Shown piece by piece: positions 16,619 to 24,306 of a stretch of 64,000 nt of DNA. Numbering within the stretch: the stretch's first letter is position 1; the number at the start of each line of letters is the position of its first letter. The notes under the pieces were generated by a model. That model had not been told where the DNA came from and ran no database searches. It worked only from the letters and a program-made list of their open reading frames with translations. A program made the translations under genes and the position numbers. The DNA comes from Aequorivita viscosa (lineage in GTDB: Bacteria > Bacteroidota > Bacteroidia > Flavobacteriales > Flavobacteriaceae): NCBI RefSeq assembly GCF_900106795.1, contig NZ_FNNS01000004.1, positions 62,001 through 126,000 on the forward strand. Reading direction: 5' to 3'.

Positions 16619-18256
16619 ATGAGAAACATACTATTCGCTTTATTAGCAATTTCAGTTTTTTCCTGTGCCCCAGATAAAATTCCTGCTGACTTACTTATTA
16701 AGAATGCTACAATTTACCTGGTTGACAAAGAATTCAACACCGCCAATTCTCTTGTAGTTAAAGACGGAAAGATTCTCGAAATAGGTTTAAAGCCCGAACT
16801 TGAGTTAAAATATAAAATTAAGGAAACTTACGATGTCAAAGGAAACACTGTTATTCCTGGATTAATTGATGCCCACGCACATTTGTATGGCCTGGGGCTT
16901 GGACTTCAAAATGTGGACTTGATTGGAACAACAAGTTTTGATGAGGTCTTGGGAAGATTGGTTGCCTTTCAGGAAGAAAAACAACTTCCGTATATAATCG
17001 GTCGTGGATGGGATCAAAACAAATGGGAAAACAAGACTTTTCCAAATAAAAAAATGCTCGATTCCTTGTTTCCTAATACACCAGTTGCCCTGCGAAGGGT
17101 AGATGGACATGCTTTATTGGTGAATTCAAAAGCGCTCGAACTTGCTGGTATTACTACAAAAACCAAAGTTGAAGGTGGCGAAATTCACGTTGAAGACGGA
17201 GAACTTACAGGAATTATTATCGATAGTCCAATGGAATTGGTAAACAAAACCTTTCCTAAGATTACTCGAGAAGTTTCTATTAACGCCTTGTTAGAAGCTG
17301 AAAAAATAAGTTTACAATATGGCTTAACAACTGTTAGCGATGCTGGTTTAGACAGAAACATAATCGAGCTTATTGATTCCCTTCAAAAGGAAGAAAAATT
17401 CAAGCTGAGGATGTATGCAATGGTGAGTAATAGTCCTGAAAATGTAGCTTATTATTTACAAAATGGGACTTATAAAACAGACAGGCTGAACGTACGCTCT
17501 TTCAAAGTGTATTCAGACGGCGCTTTGGGGTCGCGAGGTGCGGCAATGCGCGAGCCATACAGTGATAAGCCGCATCATCACGGTGCTATGATTACAACCC
17601 AAGCCAGTTTAGATACCTTGGCTCAGAAACTTGCTAACTCAGAATTTCAGATGAACAGCCACGCAATTGGCGATTCTGCTAATGTTGCTGTTTTACGCGC
17701 TTATGACAAAGCATTAAAAGGTAAAAACGACCGACGTTGGCGAGTGGAACACGCTCAAATAATTTCACCAGAAGATTTTAATTATTTTTCAGCGAATCAT
17801 AACATAATTCCTTCTGTGCAACCAACACACGCTACAAGCGATATGTATTGGGCACAAGATAGGGTAGGCCCCAAAAGAATGAAAGGGGCTTATGCGTATA
17901 AAACATTGCTGGATAAAGCAGGAGTAATTGCCTTAGGTACAGATTTCCCAGTGGAAAACGTAAATCCGATGTACACATTTTACGCAGCTGTTGCGCGAAA
18001 GGATTTAGAAAATTTCCCTGAAAACGGTTTTCAAATGAAAGATGCGCTAACTCGTAAAGAAGCCTTGCGTGGAATGACGATTTGGGCAGCCTTTGCCAAT
18101 TTTGAAGAAAATGAAAAAGGAAGCATTGAAGTTGGAAAATTTGCCGATTTCACCATTCTTGATAAAAACATAATGGAAGTTGATGAAGATGAAATCCCAA
18201 ATACGAAAGTGGTAGCGACCTTTATAAATGGAGAGCTAGTTTTTGAAGCGGAGTAG
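16619..18256 (+). CDS. lipoprotein amidohydrolase (amidohydrolase 3 / YtcJ-like), 545 aa
   Basis: The N-terminus MRNILFALLAISVFSC has a lipobox with Cys16, so the enzyme is likely membrane-anchored outside the cytoplasm. The amidohydrolase metal site is visible: HxH in IPGLIDAHAHLYG, His in MNSHAIGDSANVAV, His in WRVEHAQII and Asp in ALGTDFPVE, together with KVYSDGALGSRGAAM, which is conserved in the YtcJ/amidohydrolase 3 subfamily. The C-terminal IEVGKFADFTILD completes the composite beta-sandwich. Reaction: hydrolysis of an amide or ester of unknown identity. Transcribed alone and convergent with the methyltransferase. Confidence 0.87.
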   Translation: MRNILFALLAISVFSCAPDKIPADLLIKNATIYLVDKEFNTANSLVVKDGKILEIGLKPELELKYKIKETYDVKGNTVIPGLIDAHAHLYGLGLGLQNVDLIGTTSFDEVLGRLVAFQEEKQLPYIIGRGWDQNKWENKTFPNKKMLDSLFPNTPVALRRVDGHALLVNSKALELAGITTKTKVEGGEIHVEDGELTGIIIDSPMELVNKTFPKITREVSINALLEAEKISLQYGLTTVSDAGLDRNIIELIDSLQKEEKFKLRMYAMVSNSPENVAYYLQNGTYKTDRLNVRSFKVYSDGALGSRGAAMREPYSDKPHHHGAMITTQASLDTLAQKLANSEFQMNSHAIGDSANVAVLRAYDKALKGKNDRRWRVEHAQIISPEDFNYFSANHNIIPSVQPTHATSDMYWAQDRVGPKRMKGAYAYKTLLDKAGVIALGTDFPVENVNPMYTFYAAVARKDLENFPENGFQMKDALTRKEALRGMTIWAAFANFEENEKGSIEVGKFADFTILDKNIMEVDEDEIPNTKVVATFINGELVFEAE

Positions 18257-18260
18257 TTAA

Positions 18261-18289
18261 ACCCCAAAGGTCTCTAAGACCTTTGGGGT
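18261..18289. repeat. AGGTCT...AGACCT palindrome between convergent genes
   Basis: ACCCCAAAGGTCT, loop CTA, AGACCTTTGGGGT: a perfect 13-bp stem. The loop CTA is, on the minus strand, the TAG stop codon of the methyltransferase, and the right arm encodes its last codons (RPQRS). It probably acts as a bidirectional transcript end for both genes. Confidence 0.85.
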
Positions 18290-18984
18290 CTAATCCTCGC
18301 TAAGTAATCAAAATTCTCTCCGCGTTCAATCACTTCAAAATGGAGGTTGTTTTCAACGCATAATGCTTCAAACAACTTCTCATCAAGATAAAGCCATTCA
18401 AAAGGCTCGCTTTCCATTTCTTTATAGCGCATTGTGAATTCCAATTCGCCATAATAGCGGTCTGCAGGAACTAAAATTCCGCCTTCTTCGGTAGCATCGT
18501 ACATATATTGCAAATCGCTTGAATCAATCAGAATCTGCCCTTTCGGATGTAATAGCGATTTTAAATGCTGAAGATATTTGGAGGTGGTTTCCAAATTCTG
18601 AAAAATCCCAGTTCCATTCATCAGCATTAATATAGAGTCGAATTTTTCATTTTTCAACTGAAGCAAATCGATATGTTTTGCGTTTTTAAGTCCTCGTAAT
18701 TTACAAACTTCTATCGCACCTTCAGAAGTGTCAATTCCCAAAACATCAAAACCTTTTTCTTGAAGATAAAGCGCATGACCACCAGCGCCACAACCCACAT
18801 CCAAAACTTTTCCTTTGGCAAATTTTAATGCTTTTTGCTCTATTTCAGGCATTTCATTGAAATCTCTGAAAAGATAAGGCAGCGGTAATTCATCTTCTTC
18901 TGAAATATTCGTTTCCGTAATAATATCTTCGGAATAGTTTCCGTTGTAGTAATCCAATAACGCTGTGCCGATTATGTCTTCCAT
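18274..18984 (-). CDS. class I SAM-dependent methyltransferase, 236 aa
   Basis: Motif I is GKVLDVGCGAGGHAL and the acidic end of strand 2 is VLGIDTSEGAI, both diagnostic of a class I Rossmann methyltransferase; FDSILMLMNGTGIFQNLE and LLHPKGQILIDSSD follow. The start was taken at MEDIIGTALLDYYNG; an ATG ten codons upstream (19014) is possible. The last five residues and the stop codon come from a palindromic repeat, so the natural C-terminus was probably altered by that element. Substrate unknown. Confidence 0.82.
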   Translation of the reverse strand: MEDIIGTALLDYYNGNYSEDIITETNISEEDELPLPYLFRDFNEMPEIEQKALKFAKGKVLDVGCGAGGHALYLQEKGFDVLGIDTSEGAIEVCKLRGLKNAKHIDLLQLKNEKFDSILMLMNGTGIFQNLETTSKYLQHLKSLLHPKGQILIDSSDLQYMYDATEEGGILVPADRYYGELEFTMRYKEMESEPFEWLYLDEKLFEALCVENNLHFEVIERGENFDYLARIRPQRS

Positions 18985-19130
18985 AAGTTTGTAAGTTGAG
19001 AAGTTGCTTTTCAATTTAATTTCTCATCACGAAAGTATTGTTATTTGTTGACATTCTTGATAATTATTCAGTTGAGAATAAGAAGATGCGACTGAGAGGT
19101 AGTAGATTTGTATTTTAAAATTAAAATGGT

Positions 19131-19220
19131 CTCTGTGTATCTCTGCGATTTCTCAGCGCAACTCTGTGTAACAACTATTTCGCTGAGTTTCCCAGAGGTA
19201 TGCTGAGGCTCACAGAGAAA
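19131..19220. repeat. period-10 inverted array
   Basis: Four 10-mers CTCTGTGTAT, CTCTGCGATT, TCTCAGCGCA, ACTCTGTGTA (19131-19170), a spacer, then four 10-mers CGCTGAGTTT, CCCAGAGGTA, TGCTGAGGCT, CACAGAGAAA (19181-19220) that are roughly the complement. It lies ten bases upstream of the YkgJ start. A shorter relative is at 33181-33230. Confidence 0.7.
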
Positions 19221-19230
19221 TACGATTTAA

Positions 19231-19779
19231 ATGGAAAAGATTTTAAACGAACTTCCCCAAAAAGCAAAAGAAGCCGAAAAGGAAAACAAAAAGTTTTTCG
19301 CAACGCTGAAGAAAAAGCCGCCAAAGCATTTAGATACTTTGATGCAAGAACTTCACGAGGAAGAATTTGAACGTATCGATTGTCTTACTTGCGCCAATTG
19401 CTGCAAAACAACAGGGCCTTTGTTTACAGACAAAGATGTTGAACGTATTTCAAAACATTTCAGGATGAAGCCGCAGCAGTTTATTGAAACCTATTTGCGG
19501 ATTGATGAGGATAAGGATTATGTTTTACAAAGTGTGCCTTGCACTTTTTTAGGAGCGGATAATTATTGCAGTATTTACGATGTTCGCCCAAAAGCCTGCC
19601 GCGAATTCCCCCATACCGACCGAAAAAAGTTCCAACAAATCTCGAATCTTACAATGAAGAATGTCGCTATTTGCCCAGCGGCTTATAATATTGTAGAGGA
19701 AATGAAGAAACGCTTGGGCGTTAAAAATCCAAATAACAATAAGGCAAATTCCAAATCTCAGTATCCAAATCTCAAATAA
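19231..19779 (+). CDS. YkgJ-family cysteine-cluster protein, 182 aa
   Basis: The Cys cluster CLTCANCC, then VPCTFLGADNYCSIYDVRPKACREFPH, matches the YkgJ/Fe-S or zinc-chelating family. Such proteins bind a metal through eight or so conserved cysteines; their role is not established. An N-terminal Lys/Glu-rich helix precedes the cluster, and FRMKPQQFIETYL lies between the Cys groups as in the family. The last eleven residues are encoded by a heptamer repeat tract that runs past the stop codon, so this tail is unlikely to be conserved. Soluble and cytoplasmic. Confidence 0.85.
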   Translation: MEKILNELPQKAKEAEKENKKFFATLKKKPPKHLDTLMQELHEEEFERIDCLTCANCCKTTGPLFTDKDVERISKHFRMKPQQFIETYLRIDEDKDYVLQSVPCTFLGADNYCSIYDVRPKACREFPHTDRKKFQQISNLTMKNVAICPAAYNIVEEMKKRLGVKNPNNNKANSKSQYPNLK

Positions 19780-19786
19780 ATCACAA
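19745..19786. repeat. period-7 array overlapping the YkgJ 3' end
   Basis: Six heptamers in register: CAAATTC, CAAATCT, CAGTATC, CAAATCT, CAAATAA, ATCACAA. The first five encode the end of YkgJ and its stop codon. Confidence 0.75.
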
Positions 19787-19882
19787 ATTACAAGCTAGAA
19801 AGGGCAAAAGAAATATAAACCCTAATCTTCAATTAACGATAATACAAATTTCAAATCCTCTTTTTTAGAGCGCGCACGGGCT

Positions 19883-19930
19883 TTGAAAATTGAATTTTTG
19901 AATTTTGAGTTTTATTTGGAATTTGTCATT
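19883..19930. repeat. inverse-oriented TTTGAAT/TTTGGAA array near the namZ 3' end
   Basis: Words TTGAAAA, TTGAATT, TTTGAATT, TTGAGTT, then TTTGGAATTTG, which is the exact complement of the opening of the array at 19745. Period 7-8. The two arrays face each other across the gap between convergent genes. Confidence 0.6.
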
Positions 19931-19936
19931 AGGAAC

Positions 19937-21235
19937 TTAATTATATAGCAAATACTTCCCCCGTACCTTCTCAAACTTCCCCAGTCCTTCCTTCCAAGAA
20001 TCCCGAATTTCTTCGGCGGATAATCCTTGTTCAATTTGCTGCTGTAGTTGTTTGGTTCCTGCCAATTTCACAAAAAACGAATTGAAGAAATCTTTCTTTT
20101 TGCCATTGGCGTTATAAGCATCAATCAGCCATTCCAAGTTGATTTTATTTAAGCGTGGTTCTTTCCGAAGGTCTTTTCCATAACAAAGTTGCCCTTTGAA
20201 TTTTGGTTCTTTCGAACCTTCATTGGGTTGAGGAGTATATTGAAAAGAATATTTGGAAGCAGGTAAACTCGGAGCACCAAAAACCTGAAATTGCATTTCC
20301 GTTCCGCGACCCGCATTTATAAAAGTACCCTCAAAAAAACAAAGACTTGGATACAAGTTTATGGATTGGTCGTTTGGTAAATTTGGTGATGGTTTTATCG
20401 GAAGTGAGTATAGAGTTTTGCGTGTATAATTCTCCATTTCAATTACGCTCAAATCACATTTCAACCTGTTGTTAAGCCATCCTTCTCCATTTATCATTTT
20501 TGCATATTCACCAATCGTCATTCCGTGAACTATCGGAATTGGGTGCATTCCCACAAAACTTTGATGTTCTTTTTCCAAAATAGGGCCGTCAATATAATGT
20601 CCGTTGGGGTTTGGACGGTCCAGAACGATTACAGAAATCCCCAACTCTGCACAAGCTTCCATTACATAATGCAACGTCGATATATAGGTGTAAAACCGAG
20701 CGCCAACATCTTGAATATCAAAAACCACTACATCAATTCCTTTTAGCTGTTCTGGAGATGGTTTTTTATTGCTTCCGTAAAGCGATATTAATGGAACGCC
20801 CGTTTTGGAGTCAATTCCGTCTTTTACATGCTCGCCTGCATCGGCAGTTCCGCGAAAGCCATGTTCGGGTGCAAATACTTTTTTCACTGAAATTCCATTT
20901 TTTATTAGATAATCTACTAAATGAAATTCCATATAAAAAGTATGTTGAGGTGAGGTTTGATATTCTTCTTCAGCGATATCTTCAACCATCGAGGTCTGAT
21001 TCGCCACAACGCCCACATTTTTTCCTTTCAACAATTTGGAATAAACCTCAAACCGCTCGGCTCCCACAATAATTTTGGAGGCCTGAATCTCTTTTATCTC
21101 TATTTCCTGTTCTCTATTCTCTATTCTTTGCTCTTCATTCTCTTCTCTTTGTTCTTTTTTCTCCACAGAACTTCCACATGAAAAAATAGTCAGAACAATC
21201 AATAAAACTGTATTTTTGAAAAAAGTTAACTTCAT
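19937..21235 (-). CDS. NamZ-type exo-beta-N-acetylmuramidase (DUF1343) lipoprotein, 432 aa
   Basis: The start was set at MKLTFFKNTVLLIVLTIFSC, a lipoprotein signal with Cys20; the longer open frame upstream has no signal and would run into the divergent permease gene. After a highly charged linker (24-51) comes the DUF1343 body: VGVVANQTSMV, FAPEHGFRGTADAGE, SLYGSNKKPSPEQL, VFDIQDVGARFYTYISTL, VLDRPNPNG and GRGTEMQFQVFGAP. NamZ-family enzymes remove MurNAc from the non-reducing end of peptidoglycan fragments, so a role in muropeptide recycling at the outer or inner membrane is likely. The start is nine bases from the divergent permease start. The linker is encoded by a 12-unit heptamer array. 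Confidence 0.85.
   Translation of the reverse strand: MKLTFFKNTVLLIVLTIFSCGSSVEKKEQREENEEQRIENREQEIEIKEIQASKIIVGAERFEVYSKLLKGKNVGVVANQTSMVEDIAEEEYQTSPQHTFYMEFHLVDYLIKNGISVKKVFAPEHGFRGTADAGEHVKDGIDSKTGVPLISLYGSNKKPSPEQLKGIDVVVFDIQDVGARFYTYISTLHYVMEACAELGISVIVLDRPNPNGHYIDGPILEKEHQSFVGMHPIPIVHGMTIGEYAKMINGEGWLNNRLKCDLSVIEMENYTRKTLYSLPIKPSPNLPNDQSINLYPSLCFFEGTFINAGRGTEMQFQVFGAPSLPASKYSFQYTPQPNEGSKEPKFKGQLCYGKDLRKEPRLNKINLEWLIDAYNANGKKKDFFNSFFVKLAGTKQLQQQIEQGLSAEEIRDSWKEGLGKFEKVRGKYLLYN
21082..21165 (-). repeat. coding period-7 array, 12 units, within the NamZ lipoprotein linker
   Basis: Twelve heptamers in perfect register; on the coding strand typical units are TAGAGAA, TAGAGAA, CAAAGAA, CAAAGAG, AAGAGAA. 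Three units span 21 nt, so the protein shows a 7-residue repeat: VEKKEQR, EENEEQR, IENREQE, IEIKEIQ (residues 24-51). Confidence 0.85.
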
Positions 21236-21244
21236 AAGATTTAA

Positions 21245-22480
21245 GTGAATTTCGAATTTTTCATCGCTCGGCGCATCATTGCTTCTAAGGACTATAAAAG
21301 TAGTATTTCGGCACCGATAATAAAAATTGCGATTACTGCTATTGCTATTGGGGTAATTATGATGTTGATCTCCATTGCAACTGGCATTGGACTTCAACAA
21401 AAGATTCGCGAAAAGGTTTCGGCTTTTAATGGCGATATCATCATAACCAATTTTGATACCAACTTTTCCAACGATTCTCAAAACCCCATTTCAAAAGAAC
21501 AACCTTTTTACCCTAAATTTAAAAATGTTGATGGTATAAAGCACGTGCAGGTAACGGCTTCCAAAGGTGGTGTAATCCGCACTGAAACTGATTTTGAAGG
21601 CGTGGTCGTAAAAGGTGTGGGCCACGATTACAACTGGGATTATTTTCAAGATTATCTTGTTAAAGGAAAACTTCCCGATTTTAAAAACGATTTAAATGCA
21701 GACATTTTAATTTCAGAATATCTTGCAAATAGGCTTCATCTAAAACTAGACGACAAGATTGCTACGTTTTTTTTAAACGATGAAGTTTCAAAAGTTCCAA
21801 GACCATTGGGACTTAAAATTGTTGGAATTTATAATAGCGGCTTTCAACAGTTTGATGAACAGTTTATCATTGCTGATATTAGGCATATTCAAAGATTGAA
21901 CAAATGGGATGAAAACCAAATTGGGGCGTTTGAAGTTTTTGTAAACGATTTTGATGAAATTGTTCCCATCGGAGAGGCGGTTTACAACGAAACAGGAAGT
22001 ACACTCGACACCCAAACCATTCGCTACAAATACGCTTCCATTTTTGAATGGTTGGATTTATTCGACTTTAATATTTTGGCAATTATCGGGATTATGATTT
22101 TGGTGGCAGGTATCAATATGATTACCGCGCTTTTGGTTTTGATTTTGGAACGCACGCAAATGATAGGAATCCTAAAAGCAATGGGAAGTAGCGATGGCAG
22201 CGTTCGGAAGATTTTTATTTACAATGCAATGTACCTTATAGCTGTTGGTTTGTTTTGGGGCAATTTAATAGGAATTGGATTGTTGTTAATTCAAAAATAT
22301 GGAAAGGTCTTTAAGCTAAATCCAGACACGTATTACGTAAACGAAGCCCCTGTATACCTGAGTTTGGATTATATTTTAATTTTAAATGCAGGGACCTTTG
22401 TGCTCTGCCTCTTAATGCTTTTAATTCCTTCGTTTATTATTTCCAAAATATCCCCAGTGAAGGCGATTCGGTTTGAATAA
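21245..22480 (+). CDS. LolC/LolE-like ABC transporter permease (FtsX family), 411 aa
   Basis: Starts at GTG with MNFEFFIARRIIASKDYKSS, the usual opening of LolC/E-type permeases in this phylum. There are four predicted membrane helices: one near residues 25-50, a long periplasmic region (about 50-270), then three in the C-terminal half, including ILVAGINMITALLVLILERTQMIGILKAMGSS, the FtsX/LolE signature loop. It would, with an ATPase encoded elsewhere, release lipoproteins from the inner membrane. No LolD-like ATPase is adjacent. Only nine bases separate its start from that of namZ. Confidence 0.83.
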   Translation: MNFEFFIARRIIASKDYKSSISAPIIKIAITAIAIGVIMMLISIATGIGLQQKIREKVSAFNGDIIITNFDTNFSNDSQNPISKEQPFYPKFKNVDGIKHVQVTASKGGVIRTETDFEGVVVKGVGHDYNWDYFQDYLVKGKLPDFKNDLNADILISEYLANRLHLKLDDKIATFFLNDEVSKVPRPLGLKIVGIYNSGFQQFDEQFIIADIRHIQRLNKWDENQIGAFEVFVNDFDEIVPIGEAVYNETGSTLDTQTIRYKYASIFEWLDLFDFNILAIIGIMILVAGINMITALLVLILERTQMIGILKAMGSSDGSVRKIFIYNAMYLIAVGLFWGNLIGIGLLLIQKYGKVFKLNPDTYYVNEAPVYLSLDYILILNAGTFVLCLLMLLIPSFIISKISPVKAIRFE

Positions 22481-22573
22481 GGATTTCAAAATTTAAAGAC
22501 TTCTGTTTTTTTTGATGCTTTTAAGGAGTGTAATGGAAACCTATCTAAATCTTTTATTTTCATCAATAAATTG

Positions 22574-22581
22574 TACCTTTG
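22574..22581 (+). promoter_or_regulatory. -7 box (TACCTTTG) for cysteine synthase
   Basis: Exact TAnnTTTG match, 17 bases before the ATG at 22599. It supports that start over the in-frame ATG at 22512. Confidence 0.55.
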
Positions 22582-22598
22582 CCGCTTCAAAATATACT

Positions 22599-23588
22599 AT
22601 GGACTACGCAGAAAACATCTTAGGAACTATTGGTAACACGCCAATGGTGAAAATCAACAAAATTATAGGCGACATTCCTGCTTTGGTACTTGCCAAATAT
22701 GAAACTTTTAACCCAGGAAATTCGGTTAAAGATCGTATGGCGGTAAAGATGATTGAAGATGCAGAAGCCGATGGAAGACTTAAACCCGGAGGTACTATTA
22801 TTGAAGGGACATCTGGAAATACAGGAATGGGCTTAGCACTTGCTGCTATTGTAAAAGGCTATAAAATGGTCTGCGTAATTAGCGACAAACAAAGTAAAGA
22901 AAAAGTTGATATACTTAGAGCTGTTGGAAGTGAAGTAGTTGTTTGCCCAACCGATGTTGCTCCCGAAGATCCACGTAGTTATTATTCCGTTTCTAAAAGA
23001 TTAGCGGAAGAAACGCCAAATAGTTGGTATGTGAACCAATATGACAATCCGAGTAACGCCAAAGCACACTACGAAAGCACAGGTCCTGAAATCTGGAAAC
23101 AGACCGACGGAAAAGTAACGCATTTTGTGGTAGGAGTAGGTACTGGCGGAACCATAAGCGGCGTTGGAAAATATCTGAAAGAACAAAATCCAAATGTGAA
23201 AATTTGGGGTATTGATACCTACGGAAGTGTTTTCAAAAAATACCACGAAACGGGAATTTTTGACGAAAATGAAATATATCCTTATATCACTGAAGGTATT
23301 GGTGAAGATATTCTGCCTAAAAATGTTGATTTTAGTATAATTGATGGTTTCACGAAAGTAACCGATAAAGACGCTGCTATCTACACGCAAAAGCTTGCCA
23401 AAATGGAAGGCTTCTTTTTAGGAAATTCCGCTGGAGCCGCGATAAAAGGCTTGTTGCAATTAAAAGAACACTTCACCAAAGACGACGTAGTTGTGGTTCT
23501 CTTCCACGATCACGGAAGTCGCTATGTTGGTAAAATGTACAACGACGAGTGGATGCGCGAGCAAGGCTTTGTTGAAGAAGAAGCGTAA
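22599..23588 (+). CDS. PLP-dependent cysteine synthase / cystathionine beta-synthase-like, 329 aa
   Basis: The start at MDYAENILGTIGNTPMV is the family's usual N-terminus and fits the -7 box at 22574. The PLP lysine is Lys44 in NPGNSVKDRMA. The substrate loop EGTSGNTGMG (69-78) and the phosphate-binding GVGTGGTISGVG are both intact. These mark the O-acetylserine sulfhydrylase / cystathionine beta-synthase fold family. It makes cysteine from O-acetylserine and sulfide, or cystathionine from serine and homocysteine; there is no CBS domain, so synthase (CysK/CysM-type) is favoured. A small hairpin (23600-23620) follows the stop codon. Confidence 0.87.
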   Translation: MDYAENILGTIGNTPMVKINKIIGDIPALVLAKYETFNPGNSVKDRMAVKMIEDAEADGRLKPGGTIIEGTSGNTGMGLALAAIVKGYKMVCVISDKQSKEKVDILRAVGSEVVVCPTDVAPEDPRSYYSVSKRLAEETPNSWYVNQYDNPSNAKAHYESTGPEIWKQTDGKVTHFVVGVGTGGTISGVGKYLKEQNPNVKIWGIDTYGSVFKKYHETGIFDENEIYPYITEGIGEDILPKNVDFSIIDGFTKVTDKDAAIYTQKLAKMEGFFLGNSAGAAIKGLLQLKEHFTKDDVVVVLFHDHGSRYVGKMYNDEWMREQGFVEEEA

Positions 23589-23627
23589 AAGCCTTTACTT
23601 TGGCTTAAAGATTCAGCCAATTCGCTT

Positions 23628-23635
23628 TATATTTG
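23628..23635 (+). promoter_or_regulatory. -7 box (TATATTTG) upstream of the DUF202 gene
   Basis: Exact consensus match, 83 bases before the ATG at 23719, which would leave a leader of about 80 nt. Confidence 0.4.
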
Positions 23636-23718
23636 TATATTAAGTAATTCACGCTCTGGAAATTTTTATTGCATTTCGAGCTTGAATACGTAACAACAAA
23701 TTACTTTTAGCAATTATC

Positions 23719-24084
23719 ATGAAAAAAGAAGCCAAAAAACTTTTTCGTTTTCTGCGTACGAAACCTGTGCCTGCAAATACTAACGAAATTTTGGCTCTGG
23801 AGCGTACAAAATTAGCCAATGAACGCACCTTGCTTTCTTATATCCGGTCTTCACTTTACTTGCTAATTGGCGGAATAGGAATTTTACAACTAAAAGATTT
23901 TGAAAGTATAAAATGGCTGGGTTATTTGTCACTCGGCGTTTGTGTAATATTTTTAACTGTTGGCATTTTTCGATATATGCTTTTAATGCGAAGGCTTTAC
24001 AAATGGAATCGGATACTTTTTGTAGATACTATTTCAGAAAAAGTCAGTAAACAAGCTGATGCTCAGGATAAAGCGAATGATTAA
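23719..24084 (+). CDS. DUF202-family membrane protein, 121 aa
   Basis: A small inner-membrane protein with the DUF202 signature LALERTKLANERTLLSYIRSSL just before two membrane helices (about 46-62 and 69-91). A basic N-terminus and a charged C-terminal tail both appear cytoplasmic. The function of the family is not known. It is followed by a 222-base gap with heptamer repeats, so it is probably monocistronic. Confidence 0.83.
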   Translation: MKKEAKKLFRFLRTKPVPANTNEILALERTKLANERTLLSYIRSSLYLLIGGIGILQLKDFESIKWLGYLSLGVCVIFLTVGIFRYMLLMRRLYKWNRILFVDTISEKVSKQADAQDKAND

Positions 24085-24193
24085 AGAGTTGTGAGAAGGA
24101 TTCTTTTTCATATATTTACGTAATCTTTATTTACACCTCCCTAGAATACTATTTTAAGTTTATCTGTCAAGAAACCTAAAAGGGCTCAAAGCA

Positions 24194-24291
24194 GTTAGGC
24201 GTTAGGCATCGTAGTAAATAGCTTCAAAATAGCCGCTTATTTCGTGAAAATCGATGTCTTACGTTCTATATCTTATAGTCTTATGTCATAA
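24194..24291. repeat. period-7 repeats upstream of the DUF2851 gene
   Basis: 24194-24214: GTTAGGC, GTTAGGC, ATCGTAG. 24256-24291: GTCTTAC, GTTCTAT, ATCTTAT, AGTCTTAT, GTCATAA (one 8-mer). The second tract resembles 60112-60148. The rest of the 24085-24306 gap shows nothing recognisable. Confidence 0.7.
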
Positions 24292-24306
24292 ATATTATGG
24301 ATTGCT

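Noticed and set aside
20525-21181. Plus-strand frames inside namZ
   Set aside because: They are shadows of the coding strand, with no family resemblance and the pyrimidine-rich heptamer array inflating one of them.
19937-21481. Longer NamZ start at 21481
   Set aside because: It would run through the divergent permease gene and put 82 residues before an obvious lipoprotein signal peptide.
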